The notes under the pieces were generated by a model. It searched no databases. It had not been told where the DNA came from and saw only the letters and a list, made by a program, of their open reading frames with translations. A program made the translations under genes and the position numbers. A stretch of 64,000 nucleotides of DNA from Aquincola tertiaricarbonis (GTDB taxonomy: Bacteria > Pseudomonadota > Gammaproteobacteria > Burkholderiales > Burkholderiaceae_C). Below are positions 20,621 through 29,996 of the stretch, piece by piece. The stretch is taken from positions 124,001 to 188,000 of the forward strand of contig NZ_JZUE01000003.1 of the NCBI RefSeq assembly GCF_000969605.1, given 5' to 3'. The first letter of the stretch is position 1, and every line of letters starts with the position of its first letter.

Positions 20621-23259
20621 AGCTGCGCCGCCTGTGCATCAGGAGCTTCAAGCGCTTTCGCGAACCGCTGCTGCTGGAAGGCTTTGCCGACGGCCTGAAC
20701 CTGTTTGCCGCGCCCAACGAGTGCGGCAAGAGCACCGTGGCCGAGGCCATCCGTGCCGCCTTCTTCGAGCGACACCGCTCCAGCAGCGTGGAGCATCTGC
20801 GGCCCTGGGGTGAGCCGTCGGCCACGCCCACGGTGGAGGTGGACTTCGAGCTGGGCGGGCGGCAGCACCGGCTGACCAAGGCCTTCCTGGGCAAGAAGCG
20901 CTGCGAGCTGGTGATTGCCGGCCAGCCGCCGCTGGATGGCGCCGCCGCCGAGGACCACCTGGCCGGCCTGCTGGGCTTCAAGTTCCCCGGCAAGGGCGCC
21001 AGCGCGCCCGAGCACATGGGCATTCCCGGCCTGCTGTGGATCCGCCAGGGCACCGCCCACGAGCTGGCCGACGCGGTGCAGTACGCCGCCGACCATCTGC
21101 GCCAGGTGCTGGGCGAATCCATGGGCGAGCTCACCGCGTCCGGCGGCGATGCACTGCTGCGCACGGTGGAAGGCCTGCGCAACGAGCTGCTGACACCGGC
21201 CACCGGCAACCCGAAGGGCGAGTACGGGGCAGCGCTGGCACGGCAGGCCGAGCTGGCCGGGCAGCTGCAAGCCCTGGACCGCGAGATCGGCGCCTACCAG
21301 GACAGCGTGGACCGGCTGGCCGGCCTGCGCCGTGCACACGAGCGCGACGCACAGGCGCGGCCCTGGGCCGGCGTGCGTGAACAGCACCAGGCCGCAGTGG
21401 CCCGGCTGCAGGCCGCACAGGGCCTGGAAGCGCGCCAGCAGGCCGAGCAGGCGGCGCTGCAGCAGTGGCGCACACAGGCCGCGGCCTTGCGTTCGGAGCT
21501 GGACGCCCTGGCGCGTGACGATGCGGCCGTGGCCACGCGCCAGCAGGCGCTGTCGCACAAGGCGGCGATGGAAGCCGCGGCCCAGGCCGAGCTGCAATCC
21601 TGGCAGCGCCGGCATGAGGAAGCGATGGCCGCCGATGCCCAGGCCCGCCAGCTGCAGCAACGGGTGCAGGCCGCCGCCACGCGGGCGGAACTGGCCCGCC
21701 ATGCGGCCGAACTGGACGCCAGCCTGGGCGCCCTCGCCGACGCCTCGCGCCGCGCGCAGGAGGAGCGCCAGCGCGGCATCCGCCTGCAGGCCGAGGCGCA
21801 GGCCCTGGCCATCGCACCGGCCGAGCTACAGCGGCTGAAGCGCGTGGCGCAATCGCTGCGCGAGGCCGATGTGCGGCTGGAGGCGGCAGCCACCACGCTG
21901 GAGTTCGAGCTGCTCGACGGCTGCCAGGTGCGCCTGGGCGACGAGCCGTTGCAGGGCCGCGGCCGCCGCACCGTGGTCAGCCGCACCGACCTCGTGATCG
22001 AAGGCCTGGGGCGCATCAGCGTGCAGCCGGGCGGCGCGGACATCCCGGCATTGAAGGCACAGCGCGACGCCCTGGCCACCGAGCAGGCCAGCCTGCTGCA
22101 GGGCCTGCGCGTGGCGCACCTGGCCGAAGCCGAGGAGCGTGCGCGCCAGGCCGTGCAGCGGCAGCAGGAGGCGCAGGCCAGCGGCAAGGTGCTGCAGGCG
22201 CTGGCGCCCCAGGGCGTGGAGGCGCTTCAGGCCGAGCTGGCTGCGCGCACTGCACGGGCGGGCGAGCTGCGTGCCGCGCTGGCCGGCCTGCCGGCCGCCG
22301 CGGAGGATGGCCAGGCCGGGCCCGACCCGGCCAGCGTGCAGGCCCAGGCCGAGCGCGCGGCGGCCGCCCTGGCCGCGGCGGCCCAGGCCCTCAGCCAGGC
22401 CCGGGTGGCCGCCGGCAAGGCGCAGAGCGACCATGAGGCCGCCCGCCAGGAACTGGCCGCCGCCCAGGCCACGGCGCAGGACGCCCGGCGCGGCCAGCGC
22501 AAGATCGCTGCACAGCAGGCGCTGGTGGACACCGCCGCGCAGGAGGCCACGGCACAGCAGCGCGTGGAGGCCACCGCCGCCGAGCTGAAGGCGCTGAACC
22601 TGGCGCTGCTGCGGCAGGACGTGGACCGCCTGTCCCGCAGCGCCCAGCAGCTGGAGGAAGCCCATGAACGCCGCCGCCAGGACATCACCCGGCTGGAGGT
22701 GGAGCTGGAGACCAAGGGCGCGCTGGGCCTGGAGGAGCAGCGCGCCGAGCGCGAGCGCGAGCTGGAAGCCGCCAGCCGCCGCGCCACCGAACTGGCCCGC
22801 CGCGCCGCCGCGCTCGATCACCTGCTGGGCCTGCTGCGCGAGAAGCGCTCGGCCCTGGCCCGCCGGCTGCGCGCGCCGCTGCAGAAGCACCTGGACCATT
22901 ACCTCGGCATCCTGTTTCCCGGGGCGCATGTGGAGGTGGCGGACGACCTGTCGCCCGGCGCCATCACCCGCACCGGCCCGCGCGGGCCGGAGAGCGGCAG
23001 CTTCGAGGACCTGAGCATCGGCGCACGCGAGCAGATGGGCATCGTCGCCCGGCTTGCCTATGCCGACCTGTTGCAGGAGGCCGGCCGGCCCACGCTGCTC
23101 ATCCTGGACGATGCGCTGGTCAACACCGACGAGGACCGCCTCGGCCAGATGAAGCGCGTGCTGTACGACGCCGCCCAGCGCCACCAGGTGCTGATCTTCA
23201 CCTGCCATCCGGCCGCGTGGCGCGACCTGGGCGTGGTGCCGCGCGGGGTTGGAACCTGA
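20617..23259 (+). CDS. SbcC/Rad50-like (YhaN type) SMC-family ATPase
   Basis: The 880-residue product has split ABC-ATPase halves around a long Ala/Gln/Glu/Arg-rich coiled coil. Walker A is APNECGKST at residues 32-40, with Ala where Gly is usual. The signature is LSIGAREQM and Walker B with D-loop is LLILDDALVNTDEDR near the C terminus, followed by a switch His in FTCHP. A small non-coiled region in the middle (about 430-490, GCQVRLGD to ISVQPGG) replaces the hinge; no CxxC zinc hook is visible. The 4-base overlap with the phosphoesterase gene marks the pair as one complex, probably acting on DNA ends. Confidence 0.88.
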   Translation: MKLRRLCIRSFKRFREPLLLEGFADGLNLFAAPNECGKSTVAEAIRAAFFERHRSSSVEHLRPWGEPSATPTVEVDFELGGRQHRLTKAFLGKKRCELVIAGQPPLDGAAAEDHLAGLLGFKFPGKGASAPEHMGIPGLLWIRQGTAHELADAVQYAADHLRQVLGESMGELTASGGDALLRTVEGLRNELLTPATGNPKGEYGAALARQAELAGQLQALDREIGAYQDSVDRLAGLRRAHERDAQARPWAGVREQHQAAVARLQAAQGLEARQQAEQAALQQWRTQAAALRSELDALARDDAAVATRQQALSHKAAMEAAAQAELQSWQRRHEEAMAADAQARQLQQRVQAAATRAELARHAAELDASLGALADASRRAQEERQRGIRLQAEAQALAIAPAELQRLKRVAQSLREADVRLEAAATTLEFELLDGCQVRLGDEPLQGRGRRTVVSRTDLVIEGLGRISVQPGGADIPALKAQRDALATEQASLLQGLRVAHLAEAEERARQAVQRQQEAQASGKVLQALAPQGVEALQAELAARTARAGELRAALAGLPAAAEDGQAGPDPASVQAQAERAAAALAAAAQALSQARVAAGKAQSDHEAARQELAAAQATAQDARRGQRKIAAQQALVDTAAQEATAQQRVEATAAELKALNLALLRQDVDRLSRSAQQLEEAHERRRQDITRLEVELETKGALGLEEQRAERERELEAASRRATELARRAAALDHLLGLLREKRSALARRLRAPLQKHLDHYLGILFPGAHVEVADDLSPGAITRTGPRGPESGSFEDLSIGAREQMGIVARLAYADLLQEAGRPTLLILDDALVNTDEDRLGQMKRVLYDAAQRHQVLIFTCHPAAWRDLGVVPRGVGT

Positions 23260-23282
23260 GGCGCCGCGCGGCCGCGGGTCGT

Positions 23283-24185
23283 TCAGGCGCGCAGCGTGCG
23301 GTTGAACAGCTCCAGCGTGCGCGCCCAGGCCTGCTGCGCGGCCGCCTTGTCGTAGCGCGGCGTGGTGTCGTTGTGGAAGCCGTGCTGCGTGCCCGGGTAC
23401 TTCATCGCATTGAAGGGCACGTTGGCCGCCTTCAGGGCCGCTTCGTAGCCGGGCCAGCTGGCATTGATGCGCTCGTCGTTCTCGGCATAGACGATCAACA
23501 GCGCCGCCTTGATCTTCGGCACCTGGTCCGCCGGCGGTGCCATGCCGTAGAAGGGCACCGCCGCGCCCAGCTCGGGCAGGCGGGTCGCCAGGAAGTTGGC
23601 AATGCCGCCGCCATAGCAGAAGCCCACCACGCCCAGCCTGCCGTTGCCGCCGTCGACCGTCTTCAGATGGTTGCTGGCGGCAATGAAATCCTCCTGCGTC
23701 TTCGACTGGTCGAGCTTGCCAAACAGCTCGCGCGCCTTGTCCTCGTCGCCGGGATAACCGCCGAGCGGGAACAGCGCATCCGGCGCAAAGGCGATGAAGT
23801 TCTCCAGCGCCAGCCGACGCGCCACGTCCTCGATGTGCGGATTGAGGCCGCGGTTCTCATGCACCACCAGCACCGTGGGCAGCGGCCCCGACGCGCCGGC
23901 CGGTCGGGCGAGGTAGCCGCGGCCCTTGCCGTAGCCGCGCGGCGAATCGAACTCCACCGTTTCGGTGCGGATGCGGGCGTCGCCGGCGGGCACCTGCTGC
24001 GCCTGCGCGAAGCGCGGGCTCAGCGCCGCCAGCAGCGCGGCGCCGGTGGTGCCGCCCACGGCAAAGCGGGCGGCGCCGTCGATGAAGCCGCGCCGGTCCA
24101 GCTGGCCATGCACGTACTGGTCGAACAGCCGCAGCACTTCGGGATGGAAGTCGGCAGCGGTCTGGCGAGGGGGCTCATGGGCCAT
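23283..24185 (-). CDS. dienelactone hydrolase family protein, Tat-type leader
   Basis: The 300-residue protein has the classical dienelactone hydrolase triad: Cys in GFCYGGG, Asp in YAENDERI, and His in GTQHGFHND, with Glu in VVHENRGLNPH near the active site. Residues 30-65 contain RRGFIDGAARFAVGG and a hydrophobic run ending AQA, which fits a twin-arginine signal, so export to the periplasm is likely. The start at 24185 has AGGAG upstream. It is convergent with the ATPase gene. The natural substrate is unknown; the chlorocatechol pathway is not present nearby. Confidence 0.9.
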   Translation of the reverse strand: MAHEPPRQTAADFHPEVLRLFDQYVHGQLDRRGFIDGAARFAVGGTTGAALLAALSPRFAQAQQVPAGDARIRTETVEFDSPRGYGKGRGYLARPAGASGPLPTVLVVHENRGLNPHIEDVARRLALENFIAFAPDALFPLGGYPGDEDKARELFGKLDQSKTQEDFIAASNHLKTVDGGNGRLGVVGFCYGGGIANFLATRLPELGAAVPFYGMAPPADQVPKIKAALLIVYAENDERINASWPGYEAALKAANVPFNAMKYPGTQHGFHNDTTPRYDKAAAQQAWARTLELFNRTLRA

Positions 24186-24324
24186 GGTCACTCCTGTACG
24201 GCTTGAAGGACTGTCGGTGTAACCGAGGGCGGCCAACCCGCCGTGCCGCGGGGCCTTGCGCCGGCCCTCGGCCGCGGGCGCCGGCTTGTCCGATCATGTC
24301 CGCTTTGGCAACCCGAGCGGCAAC

Positions 24325-25050
24325 ATGATCGACCTGCACTACTGGACCACGCCCAACGGCCACAAGATCAGCATCTTCCTGGAGGAATCGGGGCTGCCCT
24401 ACCAGGTACATCCGGTGAACATCGGCAAGGGCGAGCAGTTCCAGCCCGAGTTCCTGCGCATCTCGCCCAACAACCGCATCCCGGCCATCGTCGACACCGA
24501 GCCGGCGGGCGGCGGCGGCCCGCTGTCGGTGTTCGAGTCGGGTGCCATCCTGCTGTACCTGGCCGACAAGACCGGCCGCTTCGTCCCGCAGGACCTGCGC
24601 GGCCGCACCGAGGTGCTGCAGTGGCTGTTCTGGCAGATGGGCGGGCTGGGCCCGATGGCCGGGCAGAACGGCCACTTCCACATGGCCGCGCCGGAGAAGA
24701 TCCCCTATGCGATCGAGCGCTACGTGAAGGAAACGGCGCGGCTGTACGGCGTGCTGGACAAGCGCCTGGCCGACCGCGAGTTCATCGCCGGCGACTATTC
24801 CATCGCCGACATGGCCAGCTATCCCTGGGTGGTGCCGCACAAGCTGCACGAGCAGAAGCTGGAGGACTTCCCGAACCTGCAGCGCTGGTTCAACGCCGTG
24901 CAGGCACGGCCCGCCGTGCAGCGCGCCTATGCACTGGCGCAGCAGATCAACCCGCCGCGCGAGCTGACCGACGAGGAGAAGGAAGCCCAGCGCAAGATCC
25001 TGTACGGCCAGGGCGGGCAGGGCAGCACCGGCGCCACCGTCGTCAAGTAG
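24325..25050 (+). CDS. glutathione S-transferase of the YghU/YfcG (Nu) type
   Basis: The 241-residue product begins MIDLHYWTTPNGHKISIFLEE, the hallmark of Nu-class GSTs, whose Asn/Thr region activates glutathione disulfide for disulfide reductase activity. The thioredoxin fold (ISPNNRIPAIVD, SVFESGAILLYLA) is followed by an all-alpha domain with FIAGDYSIADMASYPWV. Upstream in-frame codons to 24256 encode a leader not seen in the family. The 3' end overlaps the converging DUF3037 gene by 8 bases. Confidence 0.92.
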   Translation: MIDLHYWTTPNGHKISIFLEESGLPYQVHPVNIGKGEQFQPEFLRISPNNRIPAIVDTEPAGGGGPLSVFESGAILLYLADKTGRFVPQDLRGRTEVLQWLFWQMGGLGPMAGQNGHFHMAAPEKIPYAIERYVKETARLYGVLDKRLADREFIAGDYSIADMASYPWVVPHKLHEQKLEDFPNLQRWFNAVQARPAVQRAYALAQQINPPRELTDEEKEAQRKILYGQGGQGSTGATVVK

Positions 25051-25474
25051 CCGGCGGCCTGGGCAGCGGCCGGCGCACCATGCGCGCCAGCAGCTGCTCC
25101 ATGGCCAGCGGCAGGTCGTCGCAGCGTCCGGTGTGCACCTGCGAGGTCTGGATGCTGGCGCTGCGCGGCGCCACCAGCCAGTGGAACCGCTCGCGCACCG
25201 GCAGCAGGCCCAGCGCGCCTGCCGCCGCACCCCCTTCGCAGATGCGCGGGATCGCCGCCAGCGCGGCGTTGATGGCATCCAGGTCCACCGACGGGTCCAG
25301 CGCCAGCAGCCGGGCCTCGTCCAGCTCGATGCGTGCCTGCAGGAAGCGGCGCGAGGCACACGAGAGGATCACGCCGGCATTGATGAACTCGCCCCGCTCC
25401 ACGCGCGGCACCACGCGCACGATGGCGTAGTCGTAGTGGCAGGCGAAGCGCTGCGGATCGGGGGCGGTGGTCAT
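25043..25474 (-). CDS. DUF3037 domain protein, partner of the HipA-like kinase
   Basis: The 143-residue protein begins with a conserved-looking block, YDYAIVRVVPRVERGEFINAGVIL, typical of DUF3037, and ends in a Pro/Arg-rich tail. No helix-turn-helix, signal peptide or membrane segment is visible. Its start overlaps the stop of the HipA-like kinase gene by 4 bases, so the two are translated together. I recall DUF3037 genes commonly sitting beside HipA-like genes in other bacteria. Its biochemical function is not known; it could be a substrate, regulator or antitoxin-like partner of the kinase. Confidence 0.85.
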   Translation of the reverse strand: MTTAPDPQRFACHYDYAIVRVVPRVERGEFINAGVILSCASRRFLQARIELDEARLLALDPSVDLDAINAALAAIPRICEGGAAAGALGLLPVRERFHWLVAPRSASIQTSQVHTGRCDDLPLAMEQLLARMVRRPLPRPPAT

Positions 25475-26289
25475 CGGCGCGGGGCGGTGTTCAGCGCGGC
25501 ATGGGCGCGCACGGCTTCGGCGGCGAAGGGGCGTGGCGCCTGCAGCCGCCTGCAGAAATACTGAAGGTAGGCATCGCGGTGTTCAGCGATGCTGGCGAAC
25601 GGCACGTCGCCGCCCAGCCATTGGTCGGGTATCAGGTCCACGATGGCGCGGATGACGTCTTCATCCAGCAGCGCGCCCAGGCGCGCATCGGCCTCGGCCA
25701 GCCGGCTGGCGTGCGGCAGCAGTACATGGTCCTTCACATGCGCGAAGGCACTGGTCGCACGCGCCAGGTAATCGTTCCAGTCATGGTGGAAGAACAGCGC
25801 CGCGCCATGGTCGATCAGCCACAGCCGGCGGTGCCACAGCAGCAGGTTGGCATTGCGCGGCGTGCGGTCGATGTTGGTGGTGAACGCGTCGTGCCAGACG
25901 ACGGCCGATGCCTCGTCGGCATCGGGCTGCTGCACCAGCGGGTCGAAGGTGACGCTGCCGGGCAGGTAGTCCAGCGCGAGATTCAGGCCCGCGCTGGCGC
26001 GGATCAGGTCCTGGATCTCCGGGTCGGGCTCGGTGCGGGCCATCTCGGGGTCGAGCTGCATGAACACGATCTCGGGCACCCGCAGGCCGACCGCGCGGGC
26101 CAGCTCGCCAGCCACCAGCTCGGCGATCAGGGCCCGGGGCCCCTGGCCGGCACCGCGGAACTTGAGCACGTACAGGCCCTGGTCGCAGGCCTCCACCACC
26201 GCGGGCAGCGAGCCGCCCTCGCGCAGCGGCGTGACGTAGCGCGTGGCGGCGATGGTGCGGATGGTGGGCGGGTTGGGCATGGCCGGCAT
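25471..26289 (-). CDS. compact HipA-like Ser/Thr kinase
   Basis: The 272-residue product has the kinase core of the HipA family without the usual N-terminal extension. Visible elements are the ATP-binding Lys43 in YVLKFRGAG, the catalytic loop NIDRTPRNANLL (Asp141, Asn146), and the metal-binding IDHG (Asp160) in place of DFG. Canonical HipA is about 440 residues and pairs with the HTH antitoxin HipB; neither feature is present. The gene follows msbA by 6 bases and overlaps DUF3037. Starts at 26289 or 26280 are both possible. It is probably a protein or small-molecule kinase whose target is unknown. Confidence 0.85.
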   Translation of the reverse strand: MPAMPNPPTIRTIAATRYVTPLREGGSLPAVVEACDQGLYVLKFRGAGQGPRALIAELVAGELARAVGLRVPEIVFMQLDPEMARTEPDPEIQDLIRASAGLNLALDYLPGSVTFDPLVQQPDADEASAVVWHDAFTTNIDRTPRNANLLLWHRRLWLIDHGAALFFHHDWNDYLARATSAFAHVKDHVLLPHASRLAEADARLGALLDEDVIRAIVDLIPDQWLGGDVPFASIAEHRDAYLQYFCRRLQAPRPFAAEAVRAHAALNTAPRR

Positions 26290-26295
26290 GTTCCT

Positions 26296-28029
26296 TCAGG
26301 TGCCGCGGAACTGCATCGCATGCAGCCGCGCATACAGGCCGCCGCGGGCCAGCAGCTCGGCGTGCGTGCCTTGCTCCACCACGCGGCCGTGCTCCATGGC
26401 CACCACGCGGTCCGCATGCTCGATGGTGGACAGCCGGTGCGCGATGACCAGCGTGGTGCGGCCCTGCATCAGCCGCTCCAGCGCCTGCTGCACCGCGCGC
26501 TCGCTTTCGCTGTCCAGGGCGGAGGTGGCCTCGTCCAGGATCAGGATGGGTGCGTTCTTGTAGATGGCCCGTGCAATGGCCACGCGCTGGCGCTGGCCGC
26601 CCGAGAGCTGGCTGCCGTTGTGGCCGATGACGGTATGGATGCCCTGCGGCAGCCGCTCGACGAACTCATGAAGGTTGGCATCGCGCAGCGCGGCCTGCAC
26701 CCGCGGCTCGTCCAGCGTGTCGCCCAGCGCCACGTTGGCGGCCAGCGTGTCGTTGAACAGCACCACGTCCTGGCTCACCAGCGCGAACTGCCGGCGCAGC
26801 GCCGCCATCTGCCACTGCGCCAGCGGCACGCCGTCCAGCGTGATGGTGCCCGCCGTGGGTTCGATGAAGCGTGGCAGCAGGTGCACCAGCGACGACTTGC
26901 CGGCGCCGGAAGGGCCCACCAGGGCCACCGTTTCGCCGGCCTTCAGGGCCAGGCTCACGTCGTCCAGCGCCGGCGGCTGGTCGGGCCGGTAGCGCAGGCC
27001 CACCTGCTGCAGCGTCAGCTGGCCGCGGCTGCGGCCCTCGGGCGCATGGCTGCCGCCGGTCTCGGGCGCCACCTTTTCCACCAGGTCGATGCCGCGCTCC
27101 AGCGCGGCCAGGCCGCGCGTCAGGGGCGCGGCCACGTCGGCCAGGTGCTTCATCGGGGAGGTCATCATCAGCATCGCGGTGACGAAGGCGACGAAGTCGC
27201 CGACGCTGGCACCGTCGCCCGTGCGGGCCTGCCACAGCGCCATCGCGATCACCGACGACAGCGCCAGCGCCGCCAGCAGCTGCGTGATGGGCGAGACGAT
27301 GGCACCGGCCGCGGCTGACTTCATCACCAGCCGCCGCAGCCGCCGCCCCTGGTCCTTGAAGCGCTCGAGCTGCGAGCGCCCGGCCCCGTGCAGCCGCACG
27401 ATGCGCCAGGCCAGCACGTTCTCCTCGACCACGTAGGCCAGGTCGTCGGTGGCGTTCTGGCCCAGCACCGCCAGCTTCTGCAGCCGTCGCGAGACCACCC
27501 GCATCACCACCGCCACGGCCGGTGCCAGCACCACCACGAACAGCGTGAGCCGCCAGTTCAGCCACAGCAGGTAGCCGAACAGCGCCACCACGGTGAGCGA
27601 GTCCCGCACCAGCGTGAGCAGCGCATTCACCAGCCGGTCGGCGCCCTGCTGCACCTCGTACACCACGGTGTTGGTCAGACCGCTGGCGGTGTGGCTGCCG
27701 TACAGGCCCGGCGCCGCGTCCAGCAGGCGGCAGAACATGGCCTCGCGCAGGTTCAGCACCGCGCCATTGGCGGCCCAGCTCAACGCGTACTGCGCGATGA
27801 AGGTGGCGGCGCCACGCACGATGTACAGGCCGATGATGGCCGCCGGCACCAGCCACAACGAGAACGTGGTGCCGGTGAAGCCCTTGTCCAGCAAGGGCTT
27901 CAGCAGGGCCGGAATCATCGGCTCCGTGGCGGCGCTGATGGCCGCGGCCATCATGGCAATCAGGATGCCTGGACGGCTCGGTCGGAAGTAGGGCGCCACG
28001 CGCCCCAGGCGTTGCAGCAAGGTCGGCAT
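26296..28029 (-). CDS. msbA: lipid A export ATP-binding/permease protein MsbA
   Basis: MsbA is a homodimeric ABC exporter that flips lipid A core across the inner membrane. The 577-residue half-transporter has an N-terminal six-helix domain (about 20-310) and a C-terminal ATPase domain with Walker A GPSGAGKSS, Q-loop VSQDVVLF, signature QLSGGQRQR, Walker B ILILDEATSALD and the H-loop IAHRLST. The length is typical. It is transcribed away from tolB, and the HipA-like and DUF3037 genes lie just downstream on the same strand. A general type I exporter is possible, but the match to MsbA in length and motifs is good. Confidence 0.93.
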   Translation of the reverse strand: MPTLLQRLGRVAPYFRPSRPGILIAMMAAAISAATEPMIPALLKPLLDKGFTGTTFSLWLVPAAIIGLYIVRGAATFIAQYALSWAANGAVLNLREAMFCRLLDAAPGLYGSHTASGLTNTVVYEVQQGADRLVNALLTLVRDSLTVVALFGYLLWLNWRLTLFVVVLAPAVAVVMRVVSRRLQKLAVLGQNATDDLAYVVEENVLAWRIVRLHGAGRSQLERFKDQGRRLRRLVMKSAAAGAIVSPITQLLAALALSSVIAMALWQARTGDGASVGDFVAFVTAMLMMTSPMKHLADVAAPLTRGLAALERGIDLVEKVAPETGGSHAPEGRSRGQLTLQQVGLRYRPDQPPALDDVSLALKAGETVALVGPSGAGKSSLVHLLPRFIEPTAGTITLDGVPLAQWQMAALRRQFALVSQDVVLFNDTLAANVALGDTLDEPRVQAALRDANLHEFVERLPQGIHTVIGHNGSQLSGGQRQRVAIARAIYKNAPILILDEATSALDSESERAVQQALERLMQGRTTLVIAHRLSTIEHADRVVAMEHGRVVEQGTHAELLARGGLYARLHAMQFRGT

Positions 28030-28129
28030 CGGCGGCGATTATCAGCGCCGGTGCCTACAATCCCGGGCATCAAGGCCAGCCTATCTCCACTGAGTGAACC
28101 GATTGCCGCCTTGCGGGTCCATTCCCGCC

Positions 28130-29395
28130 ATGACCCGTCGTAGAACCCTGCTCGGCGCACTGGGCGCCTCCCTTTCGCTGCCATCGCTCGCGCAATTCCG
28201 CGTCGAGATCAGCGGCGTCGGTGCCACGCAATTGCCGGTGGCCATCGCCGCGTTCCGGGGCGAGGACGCCTCCGGACAGTCCATCTCCTCCATCGTGCGC
28301 GCCGACCTGGAGCGCAGCGGCCTGTTCCGCAACGTCGATGCGCCGGGCACGCTGGACGAGACTGCCTCGCCCGCCATCGCCGAATGGCGCGGCCGCGGTG
28401 CCGATGCCCTGCTGCTGGGCTCGGTCACGCGGCTGGCCGACGGCCGCTTCGACGTGCGCTACAAGCTCTGGGACATCGTCAAGGGCGCCGACCTCGGCGG
28501 CCAGAGCCTGCCCGTGGTGGCCGGCGACCTGCGCCTGGCCGCCCACCGCATCGCCGATGCCGTGTACGAGAAGCTCACCGGCGAGCGCGGCGTGTTCTCC
28601 ACCCGCATCGCCTACGTCACCCGCAGCGCCAACCGCTACAGCCTGCGCGTGACCGACGCCGATGGCGAAGGCGGTCAGGTCGCCCTGGCCAGTCCCGAGC
28701 CCATCATCTCGCCCGCCTGGTCGCCCGATGGCCGCGAGCTGGCCTATGTGTCCTTCGAGACGCGCAAGGCGGTGGTCTGGATCCAGGACGTGAGCTCCGG
28801 CCAGCGCCGCCAGGTAGCCAACTTCCGCGGCAGCAACAGCGCGCCGGCGTGGTCGCCCGACGGCTCGCAACTGGCGGTCACGCTGTCGCGCGATGGCGGC
28901 TCGCAGCTGTTCCTGATGGGGCGCGACGGCGGCAACCTGCGCCGCATCACCAACACCATGGCCATCGACACCGAGCCGGCGTTCTCGCCCGATGGCCGCT
29001 GGCTCTATTTCGTCAGCGACCGCGGCGGCAGCCCGCAGGTCTACCGCATGCCTGCTGGCGGTGGCGGTGCCGACCGGGTGAGCTTCACCGGCAACTACAA
29101 CATCAGCCCGACGCTCAGCCCCGATGGCCGCTCGATGGCCTGGGTCACGCGCCAGGGCGGCGGCTTCAAGCTGGTGGTGGCTGATGCCGCCGGCGGCAAT
29201 GCGCAGACGATCACCGACACCAGCAGCGATGAGAGCCCGAGCTTCGCACCCAACAGCCGGCTGCTCATCTACGCCACGCGTGCCCAGGGCCGCGACGTGC
29301 TGATGACCACCACGCTGGACGGCAAGATCAAGGCCCGGCTGCTGTCCTCGGGCGTCGACGTCCGCGAGCCCGTGTGGGGCCCGTTCGGCCGTTGA
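28130..29395 (+). CDS. tolB: Tol-Pal system translocation protein TolB
   Basis: TolB is the periplasmic beta-propeller that binds Pal and links the Tol-Pal envelope machine. The 421-residue product has a signal peptide with an [12 protein letters not shown] n-region and an SLAQ cleavage context. An N-terminal alpha/beta domain follows, then repeated WSPDG(R/S)-type propeller blades ([43 protein letters not shown]). ATG 28130 was chosen because an in-frame start at 28094 gives a non-signal-like leader. pal and cpoB follow; tolQRA are not next to it, since msbA diverges immediately upstream. Confidence 0.96.
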   Translation: MTRRRTLLGALGASLSLPSLAQFRVEISGVGATQLPVAIAAFRGEDASGQSISSIVRADLERSGLFRNVDAPGTLDETASPAIAEWRGRGADALLLGSVTRLADGRFDVRYKLWDIVKGADLGGQSLPVVAGDLRLAAHRIADAVYEKLTGERGVFSTRIAYVTRSANRYSLRVTDADGEGGQVALASPEPIISPAWSPDGRELAYVSFETRKAVVWIQDVSSGQRRQVANFRGSNSAPAWSPDGSQLAVTLSRDGGSQLFLMGRDGGNLRRITNTMAIDTEPAFSPDGRWLYFVSDRGGSPQVYRMPAGGGGADRVSFTGNYNISPTLSPDGRSMAWVTRQGGGFKLVVADAAGGNAQTITDTSSDESPSFAPNSRLLIYATRAQGRDVLMTTTLDGKIKARLLSSGVDVREPVWGPFGR

Positions 29396-29455
29396 GCGTC
29401 CGCACCTGAAGTACCCATTCAAACCCCTCCACTTCCCAAATCGAAAGGAAGCACC

Positions 29456-29995
29456 ATGACTGCTTTTCGTTCTTCCCTCGGCGCCCTGGCCGTCGCCGCC
29501 CTGCTGGCCGGCTGCGGTTCCAACGTCAAGCTCGATGAGAACGCCGGCAACGTGCCGGTGGAGTCGCGCAATCCCGCGGGCAATGCGGGTGGTGCCACCG
29601 GCGGCGCAGGCCAGTCGGGCGTGGCCACGGTCGACCTCGGCGCGTCGCGCAACAATGCCGGCAGCAACCTGCCGCGTGTCGTGTACTTCGACTTCGACAG
29701 CTTCAGCGTCAAGGACGAGTACCGCAACGTGATCGAAGCCAACGCCCGCGCGCTGGCCGCCGACCGCAACAAGCGCGTGGCCGTGGAAGGCCACACCGAC
29801 GAGCGCGGCGGCAGCGAATACAACCTGGCCCTCGGCCAGAAGCGTGCCGAGGCCGTGGCCCGTGCGCTGACGCTGCTGGGCGCCTCCGCGACGCAGGTGG
29901 AAGCCACCAGCTTCGGCAAGGAGCGTCCGGCGGTGCAGGGCAGCGACGAGTCCGCCTATGCGCAGAACCGCCGCGCCGAGATCAAGGACAAGTGA
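29456..29995 (+). CDS. pal: peptidoglycan-associated lipoprotein Pal
   Basis: Pal is an outer-membrane lipoprotein that holds peptidoglycan and interacts with TolB. The 179-residue product has the lipobox LLAGC (Cys19 after processing), a Gly/Asn/Ala-rich linker, and an OmpA-like domain with VVYFDFDSFSVKDEY, VEGHTDERGGSEYNLALGQKRAEAV and YAQNRRAEI. The C-terminal residues that bind diaminopimelate (Asp and Arg in the TDERG and NRRAE motifs) are present. It is preceded by AAAGGAAGC and lies between tolB and cpoB. Confidence 0.97.
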   Translation: MTAFRSSLGALAVAALLAGCGSNVKLDENAGNVPVESRNPAGNAGGATGGAGQSGVATVDLGASRNNAGSNLPRVVYFDFDSFSVKDEYRNVIEANARALAADRNKRVAVEGHTDERGGSEYNLALGQKRAEAVARALTLLGASATQVEATSFGKERPAVQGSDESAYAQNRRAEIKDK

Positions 29996-29996
29996 G

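Noticed and set aside
25043-26289. A classical hipBA toxin-antitoxin locus
   Set aside because: There is no HTH HipB partner, and the kinase lacks the HipA N-terminal domain, so it is described as a distinct HipA-like/DUF3037 pair.
28056-28061. TACAAT as the -10 of a tolB promoter
   Set aside because: No acceptable -35 hexamer lies 16-18 bases upstream, so the site was not listed.
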